DNA of 64,000 nt from Pseudovibrio japonicus (GTDB lineage: Bacteria > Pseudomonadota > Alphaproteobacteria > Rhizobiales > Stappiaceae). A program made the translations under genes and the position numbers. This document shows, piece after piece, positions 52,211 through 62,493 of this stretch (positions are counted from its first letter, which is position 1; each line of letters starts with the position of its first letter). The stretch lies in NCBI RefSeq assembly GCF_014651595.1, contig NZ_BMXE01000007.1:225333-289332 (forward strand). Direction: 5' to 3'. The notes beneath the pieces are model-generated. The model was not told where the DNA came from. It searched no databases and worked only from the letters and a program-made list of their open reading frames with translations.

Positions 52211-54178
52211 ATGCGAGGGAACTTGTCCGGGAGGCAATGTAAAAAAGTGGGAACTTATACATTTAAGAAGGCTGCATTTGGGGGCTCATTGCTGGGCGCA
52301 TTGCTGGCCACATCAGCCATTGCATTTGCAGCTGATTACTCGCAGGCACCAATTTTAGAGTCAAAAGTACAATCCGGGGACCTGCCACCAGTCGCAGAAC
52401 GGCTGCCTGCAAATCCTTATGTTGAGGCCAGCATTGACGGTATTGGGGATTATGGCGGCACCCTTCGTACAACCATTCTTGCCAATGGTGATCAATATAA
52501 TCTCACGCGAACCGTAGCGAATGAAACGCTCGTTCGCTGGGATACGTCCTGGACTAAAATTGAGCCTTCAATCGCGGAAGAGGTGACCGTATCTGACGAT
52601 GCTACAACCTTCACCTTTAAACTGCGCGAAGGGCTGAAGTGGAGCGACGGTGCGCCATTCACTGTAGATGACATCATGTTCTGGTACGAAGATGTCTTCA
52701 TGAATGAGGCGCTCACACCAAGCCCCAATTCCGTATTTGTGGCAGGCGGAGAGCCGGTCAAGGTACGTCGCATTGATGACGTAACAGTCGAGTTTAAATT
52801 TACCGTGCCCTACGGACTGTTCATGCAGCAGCTTGCCTATGGGCAAGGGCACCAACCTATCGTTTACCCGCGACATTATCTGGAACAGTTCCACGAGAGG
52901 TACAATTCGGAAGGAATTCCGGCAATCTTGGAGCAAAGCTCGACGGCTAGTGATTGGGTTTCTCTGTTCCATTCAAAAGTGTCTCCGAGCTTCATGCCAA
53001 CATTCTGGCAGAACACTGAGCTTCCGACTCTGAACCCTTGGGTTCTGACTGTTCCTTATGCAGACGGAAACCGCGTTGCCGCGACCCGTAACCCGTATTA
53101 CTGGAAGGTTGATGAGGCCGGTAATCAGCTTCCGTACATTGATAAGGTTACATGGGCGAAGATTGATGATCCTCAGCTGATGGTGCTGAAGATGACTGCT
53201 GGCGAGTTTGACTTTGCCTTCCGTCATATCAACAACGCCACATTCCGCTCGGTTCTCTATGATGGCACAGAAACCGGCAACTATCGGTTTGTCGATGTTG
53301 AAGACATCCCGGCAAACGATGCGGTCTTGCTGCTGAACCTCAATATTGATGATCCGGTCAAAAACGAAATCTTCAATAACAAAGACTTCCGCATCGGTCT
53401 GAGCCATGCGCTTAATCGCCAGGAGATCATCGATCTGATCTACGTCGGTCAGGGAACGCCGTCGCAAGTTGCAGTCAGTGAGCGACATGAGCTGTACAAC
53501 GAGAAGGCATCCAAGCAATTTACTGAGTATGATCCGGAACTGGCGAACCAGTATCTGGATAAGGTGCTGGGAAAGAAAGATGCTGAGGGCTACCGGTTAG
53601 ATAAAAACGGCGAACGCTTTACCGTAAACTTCATGGTGGCTGACGTCTTCGGGCTGTCTTATCCAGACGTCATGCAGATGGTGCAGCAATATGCGAAAGA
53701 CGTTGGTCTTGATATTCAGATCAGGACAACCGACCGCTCTCGCTTGACCACAATGTGGAATGCCAACGAGCAGGATGCTTACATCTGGAACTGTGTAGGC
53801 GGCTTGTCAGAGGTTTACACCGATGTTCGCTGCTATATGCCTTATCAGCGCGCCGATGTGTTTTATGCTCCTGAGTGGGCAGACTGGTACGCAGATCATG
53901 ATAACGGCCAACAGCCACCAGAGAACATTCAGCAGCTCATGGCAGCTTATGATGAAGTGACCACCGCTAGCTCCGATGCAAGCCGCAAAGCGAAGATGGA
54001 AGATTTCCTCGAGCTTTCTGCTGATAACTTCCTAACAATCGGCATCGTGCAGCCAAGTCTGAAGTACATGATGGTTTCCAACGATCTCAAGAATATCGTT
54101 GAACCAATAGCGATCAACGGAACCCTCTGGCATCCGGCTCCGACGCTCAGCTCATGGTACTTTGAAGGCGGCAAGTAA
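52211..54178 (+). CDS. Peptide/oligosaccharide-type ABC binding protein (SBP family 5)
   Basis: 655 residues from the ATG at 52211. A GTG at 52247 with GGGAGG 12 bases upstream is an almost equal choice and gives a cleaner signal peptide (FKKAAFGGSLLGALLATSAIAFA-AD). Family-5 features: TFTFKLREGLKWSDGAPFTVDDIMFWYED and AFRHINNATFRS. At about 610 mature residues it is larger than DppA (about 510), like members that bind oligosaccharides. Position before mannonate dehydratase suggests a uronate-containing oligosaccharide. Confidence 0.9.
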   Translation: MRGNLSGRQCKKVGTYTFKKAAFGGSLLGALLATSAIAFAADYSQAPILESKVQSGDLPPVAERLPANPYVEASIDGIGDYGGTLRTTILANGDQYNLTRTVANETLVRWDTSWTKIEPSIAEEVTVSDDATTFTFKLREGLKWSDGAPFTVDDIMFWYEDVFMNEALTPSPNSVFVAGGEPVKVRRIDDVTVEFKFTVPYGLFMQQLAYGQGHQPIVYPRHYLEQFHERYNSEGIPAILEQSSTASDWVSLFHSKVSPSFMPTFWQNTELPTLNPWVLTVPYADGNRVAATRNPYYWKVDEAGNQLPYIDKVTWAKIDDPQLMVLKMTAGEFDFAFRHINNATFRSVLYDGTETGNYRFVDVEDIPANDAVLLLNLNIDDPVKNEIFNNKDFRIGLSHALNRQEIIDLIYVGQGTPSQVAVSERHELYNEKASKQFTEYDPELANQYLDKVLGKKDAEGYRLDKNGERFTVNFMVADVFGLSYPDVMQMVQQYAKDVGLDIQIRTTDRSRLTTMWNANEQDAYIWNCVGGLSEVYTDVRCYMPYQRADVFYAPEWADWYADHDNGQQPPENIQQLMAAYDEVTTASSDASRKAKMEDFLELSADNFLTIGIVQPSLKYMMVSNDLKNIVEPIAINGTLWHPAPTLSSWYFEGGK

Positions 54179-54185
54179 TAACTGC

Positions 54186-54222
54186 GGGTTCAGGCGAAAG
54201 CTGCTGTCTTTCGCCTGAACCC
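54186..54222. repeat. Strong intercistronic hairpin after the binding-protein gene
   Basis: GGGTTCAGGCGAAAG (54186-54200) and CTTTCGCCTGAACCC (54208-54222): a perfect 15-bp stem with a seven-base loop, eight bases after the stop. No T-run. Such stems between binding-protein and permease genes (malE-malF) stabilise the upstream mRNA. Confidence 0.75.
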
Positions 54223-54251
54223 ACTTCTGAATTTCTCTCGGGCAAGCAAAT

Positions 54252-55238
54252 ATGTTTAACTTTGTAATACGGCGTCTGATCTACGCGGTTCCGACGATAT
54301 TCGCCGTCTCCATAATTTCCTTCTGGATTATCCAGCTTCCTCCAGGAGATTTTATGACAACCTTGATGGCTGATTGGGCCAGTCAAGGTGGGGCGGTAGA
54401 GCAGGGGACCGTGGCAGCTCTGCGAGAGCGATATGGTCTCGATCAACCGATCTACATCCAATACTACAAATGGATCGCCGGTATCGTCACGGCCGGAGAC
54501 TTCGGCTTGTCATTTGAGTATGGACGACCCGTCGCTGAGCTCATCTGGGGTCGACTGGGCTACTCATTCCTTTTAGCCGTACTGACGCTGTGTTTTGCCT
54601 GGGCGGTCGCCATTCCGATTGGCATCCTCTCAGCAGTTCGCCAGTATTCCATTGGTGACTATGTCACGACCTTTCTGGCTTTCGTTTTCCTGGCACTGCC
54701 GAACTTCGTTTTGGCGCTGGCAGTCATGTACGTTGTGTCAACTTACTTCGGAAAAAGCGTAGGCGGGTTGTTTTCACCTGAATATGCCGACGCTCCGTGG
54801 AGCTTTGGCCGCCTATGGGACCTGATTACACATATTTGGCTGCCAGTTGTTGTTATCGGTACCGGATCTCTTGCCGCGTTGCTGCGCATCATGCGCGCAA
54901 ACCTGCTGGATGAACTGCGCAAGCCCTACGTTACAACTGCAAGGGCGAAAGGGCTTTCAGAGCTGAAGCTGTTGATACGGTACCCGGTTCGAATTGCATT
55001 GAACCCGCTTATATCCGCCATCGGCTGGATTTTGCCCGCAGCGGTTTCAGCTGAAATCCTTGTCTCCGTTGTCATGAGCTTACCGACGACAGGTCCTTTG
55101 CTTCTGCGCGCCTTGCTGTCTCAGGACATGTATCTGGCTGGGTCGCTCATCCTCTTGGTTTCTGTTCTCACCATTATCGGCACCCTCATATCAGACATCC
55201 TTCTCGCCCTCGCAGATCCTCGGATTAGGCTTCAATGA
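54252..55238 (+). CDS. ABC permease, DppB/OppB type
   Basis: 328 residues with six membrane helices. MFNFVIRRLIYAVPTIFAVS start, GLDQPIYIQYYKWIAGIVTAGDFG, and the C-terminal EAA-like loop YVTTARAKGLSELKLLIRYP (about 225-244). Forms the channel with the DppC-type partner, whose start overlaps its stop by four bases. Confidence 0.93.
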   Translation: MFNFVIRRLIYAVPTIFAVSIISFWIIQLPPGDFMTTLMADWASQGGAVEQGTVAALRERYGLDQPIYIQYYKWIAGIVTAGDFGLSFEYGRPVAELIWGRLGYSFLLAVLTLCFAWAVAIPIGILSAVRQYSIGDYVTTFLAFVFLALPNFVLALAVMYVVSTYFGKSVGGLFSPEYADAPWSFGRLWDLITHIWLPVVVIGTGSLAALLRIMRANLLDELRKPYVTTARAKGLSELKLLIRYPVRIALNPLISAIGWILPAAVSAEILVSVVMSLPTTGPLLLRALLSQDMYLAGSLILLVSVLTIIGTLISDILLALADPRIRLQ

Positions 55239-56380
55239 CCACGCATTCAAACATCGATACAGCAGTTGAAACTGTTACACGCGGCGAAGATCTAACGACA
55301 GCCGGTCAGTGGCAGCTGTTTTGGTTGCGCTTTAAGAAACACCGTTTGGCGGTCATAAGTCTGGTTGTGATCATCAGCCTGTACGTTGTTGCAGCGCTGG
55401 CGGAATTTATCGCACCTTTTGACCCCAACAGCACAAACGCGCGCTTTACATATGCTTCCCCGCAAGGCTTCCATCTCTTTCATGATGGATCGTTTGCCCC
55501 CAATGTGAGCCGGTTGAGCATGACGCTCAACAAAGAGTCGCTGCGGCGGGAATTTACGGCAGATCCAGATAATCCGGTGTTCCTGGGATTTTTCGTGCCC
55601 GCCAAGCCCTATATGCTTCTCGGCGTAATTCCAATGGAAACCAAGCTTTTCGGGATTAAAGACCCAAAAATCGGCGACAGTCTTTACCTGTTTGGCGCGG
55701 ATCGCCTGGGCCGGGATATTCTTTCCCGTGTGCTTTATGGCGCACAAATTTCCCTGTCGATTGGCCTTGTCGGGGTCGTGGTTAGCCTCGTCCTTGGAGT
55801 TGCCATTGGCGGCATATCCGGTTTCTTCGGCGGCTGGGTAGATGTGTTGATCCAGCGTTTCATTGAGTTGCTTCGTTCGATCCCAACAATCCCGCTTTGG
55901 ATGGGATTGGCGACCGCCATACCTGTGAGCTGGCCTCCCTTACAAACATATTTTTGTATCACGCTCATCGTATCGCTTTTGGGCTGGACCAGCCTTGCAA
56001 GGGAAGTGCGCGGCAAGTTCCTTTCGCTTCGAAACGAGGATTACGTGATCGCGGCTCGGCTTGATGGCATGAGTGAGATCGGCATCATATTCCACCACCT
56101 GGTACCGTCTTTCATCAGTCACATCATCGCAACTCTAACACTTGCAATTCCAACGATGATCCTGTCGGAAACGGCGTTGTCCTTCCTCGGCATCGGGCTT
56201 CAGCCACCGATCATTTCATGGGGAACGCTACTTCAAGAAGCTCAGAATATTCGCGCTGTTGCTCAGGCCCCTTGGCTTTTGTTTACGCCGGCAGCTGCGA
56301 TTGTTATCGCCGTATTGTCCTTGAACTTCCTCGGTGATGGCCTTCGCGATGCAGCAGATCCATACGGAGCGACCACATGA
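55235..56380 (+). CDS. ABC permease, DppC/OppC type, with extra periplasmic insert
   Basis: 381 residues, about 80 longer than classic DppC. The extra part (about 60-145) lies after the first helix and before FGADRLGRDILSRVLYGAQISLSIG, so it is periplasmic. The EAA loop is EDYVIAARLDGMSEIGIIFH. The insert may contact the large binding protein. Overlaps both neighbours by four bases. Confidence 0.92.
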   Translation: MTTHSNIDTAVETVTRGEDLTTAGQWQLFWLRFKKHRLAVISLVVIISLYVVAALAEFIAPFDPNSTNARFTYASPQGFHLFHDGSFAPNVSRLSMTLNKESLRREFTADPDNPVFLGFFVPAKPYMLLGVIPMETKLFGIKDPKIGDSLYLFGADRLGRDILSRVLYGAQISLSIGLVGVVVSLVLGVAIGGISGFFGGWVDVLIQRFIELLRSIPTIPLWMGLATAIPVSWPPLQTYFCITLIVSLLGWTSLAREVRGKFLSLRNEDYVIAARLDGMSEIGIIFHHLVPSFISHIIATLTLAIPTMILSETALSFLGIGLQPPIISWGTLLQEAQNIRAVAQAPWLLFTPAAAIVIAVLSLNFLGDGLRDAADPYGATT

Positions 56381-58065
56381 GTGCCTCGGCAGAAACCATC
56401 TTAAAAGTTGAAAACCTGAAAACGTACTTCCCGACACGCAAAGGCATGTTCAGGGCGGTTGATGATGTTTCATTTGAGGTGAAACGTGGCAAAACCCTTT
56501 GCATTGTCGGCGAGTCAGGGTCAGGCAAATCTGTAACTGCGCGCTCTGTCCTGCAAATTGTAGATGCGCCGGGACGGATTGAAGGTGGATCAATCCAACT
56601 GACACGTCCCGATGGTTCGATCACAGACCTGGCACAGCTGAACCCGCGAGGGCAGGAGATCAGGGCTGTTCGCGGCAATGAAATTGCAATGATCTTTCAG
56701 GAGCCCATGAGCTCTCTCTCGCCTGTACACCGGGTTGGTGATCAGATTGCGGAGGTGCTTAAGCTCCATTTCAAGCTATCTCGTAAAGAGCGCCGGCAAC
56801 GGGTCATTGAACTGCTTCAGCAGGTAGAGATTCCAGATCCGGAGAAAGCGATCGACCGATACACCTTTGAGTTTTCGGGCGGGATGCGCCAGCGGGTGAT
56901 GATCGCCATGGCTTTGGCGTGTAATCCGGCACTCTTGATTGCGGACGAACCCACTACAGCGCTGGATGTGACAACTCAGGCGGAGATCCTCGACCTCATT
57001 CGTAAGCTGCAGCAACAAAATGGCATGGCGGTCATGTTCATTACCCATGACATGGGCGTGGTTGCAGAGATCGCTGATGAAGTGCTGGTCATGTTTCGCG
57101 GCAAGGTAAAAGAAACTGGATCAGTCGAAAAAATCTTTCATGACCCTGAGGATGAATACACAAAGAACCTGATCAGCTCGGTCGTGAAGCTTGAGAAAAA
57201 AGCTGAAGTTCGCGCCGAGCAGTTAGATGCCTCAACAGAATATAAGCCACTGTTAGAGGTCTCTGACCTGTCAATGGTTTTTGATAACGGTCACCACGCT
57301 GTAAACAATGTGTCCTTGACGGTCCACTCCGGCGAAACCCTGGGCATCGTGGGGGAATCGGGGTCAGGAAAAACAACCATCGGCCGGTGCTTGCTGAGGA
57401 TTTATGATCCATCTTCAGGCCGGATCGACTTTAAACGCTCCGATGGCAGCGTCTGCGAAGTTGCCGGTGCCAATAAGGCTGACCTTAAAGCTGTGCGCCG
57501 CGAAATCCGTATGATTTTTCAGGACCCTGTTGGGTCCCTCAATCCCCGTAAAACTGTTGGCCAGATTATCGCCGAGCCGCTCAATCTTATGGGTGTCAAA
57601 GGCAGAGAGCTTGAAGAGCAGGTCTGCGCGCTCATGGAGCAGGTTGGATTACCTCCAAGCTGGCGAGAGCGTTACCCGCATGCTTTTTCCGGCGGCCAGC
57701 GCCAGCGTATCGGTATTGCCAGAGCGATATCCGTGAAGCCCCGTCTCATCATTGCAGATGAAGCGACGTCGGCGTTGGACGTTTCTCTTCGCTCGCAAAT
57801 GCTGGATCTGATGATGCAGCTGCAAGATGAGCTTGGACTTTCCTACCTGTTCATCTCTCACGATATGTCCGTAATCCGATACATGTGCGATCGAGTGGCG
57901 GTGATGCATCGCGGAAAAATTGTAGAAACTGGTGAAACGCATCAGGTGATCAACAATCCGCAACACGCTTATACCCAAGCCCTCTTATCAGCCATACCAA
58001 ACCCCGACCCATTAGACAGGCGCCTTCACAATCGCTTTCGTTTTGCACCTGAAGTTACTGCCTAA
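56377..58065 (+). CDS. Fused DppD-DppF ABC ATPase
   Basis: 562 residues with two complete ATPase modules. Walker A GESGSGKS at 45-52 and GESGSGKT at about 325-332; signatures [15 protein letters not shown] and [15 protein letters not shown]; Walker [13 protein letters not shown] and [12 protein letters not shown]. In enterobacteria the two halves are separate proteins. Energises uptake by the two permeases. GESGSGK and [22 protein letters not shown] are typical of the Opp/Dpp group. Confidence 0.95.
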   Translation: MSASAETILKVENLKTYFPTRKGMFRAVDDVSFEVKRGKTLCIVGESGSGKSVTARSVLQIVDAPGRIEGGSIQLTRPDGSITDLAQLNPRGQEIRAVRGNEIAMIFQEPMSSLSPVHRVGDQIAEVLKLHFKLSRKERRQRVIELLQQVEIPDPEKAIDRYTFEFSGGMRQRVMIAMALACNPALLIADEPTTALDVTTQAEILDLIRKLQQQNGMAVMFITHDMGVVAEIADEVLVMFRGKVKETGSVEKIFHDPEDEYTKNLISSVVKLEKKAEVRAEQLDASTEYKPLLEVSDLSMVFDNGHHAVNNVSLTVHSGETLGIVGESGSGKTTIGRCLLRIYDPSSGRIDFKRSDGSVCEVAGANKADLKAVRREIRMIFQDPVGSLNPRKTVGQIIAEPLNLMGVKGRELEEQVCALMEQVGLPPSWRERYPHAFSGGQRQRIGIARAISVKPRLIIADEATSALDVSLRSQMLDLMMQLQDELGLSYLFISHDMSVIRYMCDRVAVMHRGKIVETGETHQVINNPQHAYTQALLSAIPNPDPLDRRLHNRFRFAPEVTA

Positions 58066-58080
58066 TCCTTGGACGCCAAT

Positions 58081-59286
58081 ATGAAAATCACAGACGTAAA
58101 AATAATCGTATGCTCCCCTGGCCGGAACTTCGTCACCGTTAAAATCTTTACAGATGAAGGGCTCACCGGGATTGGCGACGCCACTCTGAATGGCCGTGAA
58201 AAGGCGGTTGTTGCCTACCTTGAGGACCATCTCGTTCCGCTCTTGATTGGCAAAGATCCAAGTCGGATCGAAGATATCTGGCAGTACCTGTATAAAGGTG
58301 CCTATTGGCGCCGCGGACCGGTAACAATGGCCGCAATCGCAGGAATTGATACCGCCCTTTGGGATATCAAGGCCAAAGCTGCAAACATGCCGCTCTACCA
58401 GCTCTTTGGCGGCGCCAGCCGTGACAAGCTGCTTTGCTATGTACATGCGCAGGGCAGCGAAATTTCTGAAGCAGTTGAGGCCGTTGGGAAGCGTATGGAC
58501 GAAGGCTACAAAGCCATCCGTGCGCAGGTCGGAATCCCTGGCTTGCCTGCCGTATATGGGACCGATAAATCATCGACCAACACCGCCGCTTTAAATGCGC
58601 TACCCAATGAAGAAGTGTGGTCAACCTCCAAGTACCTACGCCATGTTCCGAACCTGTTTTCCGCTCTGCGTGAGACCCATGGATGGGATGTGGAATTACT
58701 GCATGATACCCACCACCGCTTGACGCCAATTGAAGCCGCGCGCTTAGGCAAAGACCTTGAACCATATAGACTATTCTGGCTTGAGGACACGGTCGCAGCT
58801 GAGCACCAAGAAGGCTTTCGTTTGATCAGAAAACACACGGTGACTCCACTGGCCGTTGGCGAAGTGTTCAATACGGTGTGGGATGCGCGCTTGCTGATTG
58901 AAGAACAGCTCATTGATTATATTCGGATGACAACTGTTCATGCTGGCGGCGTAACTTCACTGCGCCGTATCATGGACCTTGCCGGGATTTATAACGTGCG
59001 CACGGGCTGTCATGGCGCGATGGATATGTCTCCTGCTTGCTTTGCCACCAACATGCAACTCGGCCTATGGGCACCAAACTTCGGCATTCAGGAATATACC
59101 GAGTACACACCGGAAACACTCGAAGTCTTTTCACATAATTGGAGCATTTCCGATGGCTACCTCCACCCTGGCGAAGCAATCGGCCACGGCGTGGATATAG
59201 ATGAAGAGCTCGCAAAAAAATACCCGTATGAGCCAGCATACTTGCCCGTAAACCGGCTCGAAGATGGCACCTTGTGGCATTGGTAA
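58081..59286 (+). CDS. manD: D-Mannonate dehydratase, enolase superfamily (ManD/RspA)
   Basis: 401 residues from the ATG at 58081; a TTG at 58069 is possible. Dehydrates D-mannonate to KDG, the substrate of the KDG kinase at the other end of the locus. Metal ligands D209 (LLHDTHHRL), E235 (WLEDTVAAE) and E261 (VGEVFN), with H211 and H311 nearby, align within one residue of those described for Novosphingobium ManD. The insert [12 protein letters not shown] (about 154-165) is also ManD-like. Some family members have low activity or act on gluconate. The kdgK/ABC context favours true uronate catabolism. Confidence 0.93.
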   Translation: MKITDVKIIVCSPGRNFVTVKIFTDEGLTGIGDATLNGREKAVVAYLEDHLVPLLIGKDPSRIEDIWQYLYKGAYWRRGPVTMAAIAGIDTALWDIKAKAANMPLYQLFGGASRDKLLCYVHAQGSEISEAVEAVGKRMDEGYKAIRAQVGIPGLPAVYGTDKSSTNTAALNALPNEEVWSTSKYLRHVPNLFSALRETHGWDVELLHDTHHRLTPIEAARLGKDLEPYRLFWLEDTVAAEHQEGFRLIRKHTVTPLAVGEVFNTVWDARLLIEEQLIDYIRMTTVHAGGVTSLRRIMDLAGIYNVRTGCHGAMDMSPACFATNMQLGLWAPNFGIQEYTEYTPETLEVFSHNWSISDGYLHPGEAIGHGVDIDEELAKKYPYEPAYLPVNRLEDGTLWHW

Positions 59287-59865
59287 TGGGACATGCGGCT
59301 GTGAGAAGCGTACACGGAGCATAAGACAGGCTGCTGCGTAACTCGCAGTAAGTTTGTCCAACTCCGTGAACTTAGGCGTGAAACTTGCCGAATATCGGTC
59401 CCGTGTGAACGCCCTTGGAAACTCGCAGGTCTTCGGTGCAACTGGCCTACGAAAATTGTCTGCGCTTCAGTTACGCTGCCTAGGTAGTGTAACTGAAGCG
59501 GTAGGAGGTTGTTGAAGACAACCCGGAACCACACACCTGCATTACCACCTTACATGCATTGCATACCCGCTGATGAAAACCAGAGAAAAAGCTTGGCAGT
59601 AGGCGCTGAACAAACTCGTCCAACCGTTTTTGTGAGTGATAAGTTCCATAATGAACCTTCTGCGAAATTGTTTAACTGACAGCGACTGAACAGAGGTTTT
59701 CGCGCCGCGGGCACTGCGGCTATGTTCGCGCACTAGAAGCAAGTGGCCGACATCTTAAGCTGTGGTGTGAACAGCCCTCCAAAATCAACTACATAGAATT
59801 TTAACCAAGGTCATTTGCAATGGCCTTACCTCTGTTGTCTAGGATCACGGGAAAAAGGCAACGAC
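59287..59865. other. Intergenic region with a 38-bp near-palindrome
   Basis: 579 bases without a convincing gene. Open frames on both strands are short and lack sites. The only outstanding structure is the palindrome at 59463-59500. I see no transposase remnant and no tRNA. The promoter of the DUF3179 gene is presumably in the last 150 bases. Confidence 0.45.
59463..59500. repeat. 38-bp near-perfect palindrome
   Basis: The arms 59463-59481 and 59482-59500 are each 19 bases. They begin CGCTTCAGTTAC and end GTAACTGAAGCG, with no spacer between them. Only two positions are mismatched in DNA, and both would be G-U pairs in plus-strand RNA. It lies 177 bases after manD. No T-run follows, so a plain terminator is unlikely. 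Confidence 0.75.
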
Positions 59866-61038
59866 ATGACGAAGACAAGAATTACGCCAAGCGCCGGGCT
59901 CATATGGGTTTTCCTTGTCCTGGGGCTGGTCACCGCTTTCATGGCTATTTTTGCTGCCATGTTGATGACAGAGGTTGGGCAATTGCTGGATTGGCCGCGC
60001 CAATGGCTGATCACCTACTATGAGCACCGCTGGGTCTACATCGGCATCAACCTCATTTTGCTCGCGGTCATGTGGGTCTTGAATGCACGTTACGCACTCA
60101 TGCATAGGTACCTCATGGGGCTTGCGACTGTCGGTGTATTCCTTTGCATTTTTGCAGCCAATTTCCTCTTGCCGACCATGTTCCCATCGTCTCAGACCAC
60201 TGCTGAATATGTGAGTATTGAGGAAGCGGATAAATTCATGAAGCCGGACGACGTCATTTACGCCGTGGAAATCAACGGTGATGTTCGAGGGTTCCCGAGG
60301 CATCATCTTGAGATCCCGCATATCGCCGGTGATACCATTGGTGGTGAAGATGTCACGATGACGTTCTGCGCGCTCTCGAATTTGCCGGTTGTCATCGACC
60401 AGTCCAGCAACGGCGAAAAGATGGATCTGGCCATCCTTATTCAGGTGCACAACAACCTTCTGATGAAAGACAGCAACTCAGGTGAGTTGATCCAGCAAAT
60501 CACCGGAGAGAAGGAATTTTCCGGAGGCAAAGTCACCGAATATCCGAATGACATGATGAGCTGGGAAACGTTCAAGACGGTCTATCCCGAGGCAACTGTT
60601 TTCGAATACCAGTTTAACCGCCCCGTGGACACATTCCTGCAGAACTTGTTTGAAGGGCCGCTGGAGCAACATTTTGACGAAGCGGAGCCACCTATTTTTC
60701 CGACAGTGGACTTGAAGGACACGCGCTTGCCGCACAAAGAACAGGTGTGGGGATTGAACGTGAACGACAGGCAGTTTGCGATCACCAAAGAGTTCGTAGA
60801 GCAGAATCCATTCTTTGCGTTCGAGCTCGATGGGCAACCGTTTCTGCTTTACTACGACGAAGACTTGGACGTGGTGACGTTGTTTGACCGCCGGATTGAT
60901 GGTGAGACTGTAGACGTAACCGAAGTGGACTTCTTCGGGAATACACCAGCAGGGCAGCTTAGCAAGGTCCCCATGCAAAATGGCGTGTTCTGGATGGTCT
61001 GGTCCCATTGGTTCCCCAATACCGGGATCCTTGGTTAG
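59866..61038 (+). CDS. DUF3179 membrane-anchored protein
   Basis: 390 residues from the ATG at 59866 (AAAAGG upstream); an ATG at 59815 is less likely. Three membrane helices (about 9-34, 52-70, 81-98) precede a periplasmic DUF3179 domain with DDVIYAVEINGDVRGFPRHH, MTFCALSNLPVVID, YPEATVFE and a C-terminal WMVWSHWFPNT. In this family a Cys in the T-x-C-x-L-x-x-x-x-V segment and aromatic residues are conserved; function is unknown. Single gene, ended by a clear terminator. Confidence 0.88.
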   Translation: MTKTRITPSAGLIWVFLVLGLVTAFMAIFAAMLMTEVGQLLDWPRQWLITYYEHRWVYIGINLILLAVMWVLNARYALMHRYLMGLATVGVFLCIFAANFLLPTMFPSSQTTAEYVSIEEADKFMKPDDVIYAVEINGDVRGFPRHHLEIPHIAGDTIGGEDVTMTFCALSNLPVVIDQSSNGEKMDLAILIQVHNNLLMKDSNSGELIQQITGEKEFSGGKVTEYPNDMMSWETFKTVYPEATVFEYQFNRPVDTFLQNLFEGPLEQHFDEAEPPIFPTVDLKDTRLPHKEQVWGLNVNDRQFAITKEFVEQNPFFAFELDGQPFLLYYDEDLDVVTLFDRRIDGETVDVTEVDFFGNTPAGQLSKVPMQNGVFWMVWSHWFPNTGILG

Positions 61039-61112
61039 GGTCTCTGGATTGTAAGACGTGTGAGCTGTCCGCAAATAGTCAGCTTCCCTATCAAAAATAA
61101 CGCCAAAACCAA

Positions 61113-61143
61113 AAAGAGCCTGCTGTGGTGCAGCAGGCTCTTT
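61113..61143. terminator. Bidirectional rho-independent terminator
   Basis: AAAGAGCCTGCTG (61113-61125) and CAGCAGGCTCTTT (61131-61143): a perfect 13-bp stem with a five-base loop between the convergent DUF3179 and TRAP genes. T- or A-rich flanks on both sides. Confidence 0.88.
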
Positions 61144-61164
61144 GCTGTTTCGCGGTGTTTGGCG

Positions 61165-62493
61165 TTAGCTCACTGCAATGCCCGGGAAGATGATCAGCAT
61201 GGCGACGGCCACCATCTGGATCATGATGAACGGGAGCAGCGCCCGGAAGATCTCACCCAGACTTATGTCCGGCGGTGCCACGCTCTTCAGGTAGAAGGCT
61301 GCGGGGCCAAACGGAGGTGACAGGAAGCTTACCTGCATGTTCATGGCAAACAGCACTCCAAACCAGATTGGGTTGTAGCCGAGTTGGATCACGATCGGCA
61401 CAAAGATCGGCATGGTGAGCAGTGCGATACCAACCCAGTCCAGGAACATGCCCAGCACGAACAAGATGAGCATCATGAACAGGATCACAACGGTTGGGTC
61501 ATCCGAGATGCCGGTTATCAGCGCCTGAACGAAGCGAATGCCGCCCATCAAGTTGAAAACGCCGACCAGTGCTGAAGCGCCAACACCGATCCAGACGATC
61601 ATACCAACGGTCGATAGGGTTTGCTTTGCAGCTCCCATGATGAGTTTGACGGTGAACTCGCGGCGAATGATAGTTGAGAGTGTTACACCCAGCACGCCGA
61701 TCGCCGAGGCTTCAGTTACGCTCGCAATACCGCCGTAGATCGAGCCAAGCACGAACACCACGACGAGGATCGGCAGGAACAGGCCTTTCAGCAGTCGAAG
61801 CTTCTCTGCAACTGGAATCTCACCCACTTCCGGAATCGGCGCCACATCCGGGTTGCTATAAGCGCGGATCAGGATATAGGCCGCATACATGCAGGCCAGC
61901 ATCAGACCCGGGAAGAAGGCTGCCGTGAACAGGTCACCGATCGAAACGCTAGCGGTTAGGCCATAGATGATCAGAACGATGGAGGGCGGGATCATCGTGC
62001 CCAGTGCGCCGCCTGCACAGCAAACGCCGATGGCGAGTTTGCGGTCGTAACCAAGGCGCAGCATCTGGGGCAGTGCGATCACGCCGAGCAACACCACCTC
62101 CCCGCCGATAATGCCGGACATCGCGGCAAGCACCACTGCGACGAGCAGTGTTTGAATGGCGATGCCCCCGCGCAAGCGGCCGCCAACAAGGCGCATGGCG
62201 TCAAACAGGTCTTTGGCTATTCCCGATCGATCGAGGATCGCGGCCATGAGAACGAACATGGGAACCGAGACAAAGACAAAAGAGTTTACAAAGCTGAAGA
62301 TGCGGCTGACGATTAGCGGAACCGCGCCGGGGCCAAACCAGCCCAGAGCGAAGATGAGAGCAACAAGCAGTGTGACGAAGGCTAGAGGCATGCCCGTCAG
62401 CAGCAGCAGAAGCAATGAGCCGAACATCAGAACCGTGGCCAGCTCGATGCCCAGAGCTTTAAAATCCGGGATCAGGACGAGTAAATCGGTCAT
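61165..62493 (-). CDS. dctM: TRAP transporter large permease (DctM)
   Basis: 442 residues with about 12 membrane helices. LTGMPLAFVTLLVALIFALG, ALPQMLRLGYDRKLAIGVCC, GTMIPPSIVLIIYGL and DWVGIALLTMPIFVPIV are DctM signatures. Sodium-driven uptake of an organic acid or related solute; longer-type DctM. The start overlaps the dctQ stop by four bases. Confidence 0.95.
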   Translation of the reverse strand: MTDLLVLIPDFKALGIELATVLMFGSLLLLLLTGMPLAFVTLLVALIFALGWFGPGAVPLIVSRIFSFVNSFVFVSVPMFVLMAAILDRSGIAKDLFDAMRLVGGRLRGGIAIQTLLVAVVLAAMSGIIGGEVVLLGVIALPQMLRLGYDRKLAIGVCCAGGALGTMIPPSIVLIIYGLTASVSIGDLFTAAFFPGLMLACMYAAYILIRAYSNPDVAPIPEVGEIPVAEKLRLLKGLFLPILVVVFVLGSIYGGIASVTEASAIGVLGVTLSTIIRREFTVKLIMGAAKQTLSTVGMIVWIGVGASALVGVFNLMGGIRFVQALITGISDDPTVVILFMMLILFVLGMFLDWVGIALLTMPIFVPIVIQLGYNPIWFGVLFAMNMQVSFLSPPFGPAAFYLKSVAPPDISLGEIFRALLPFIMIQMVAVAMLIIFPGIAVS

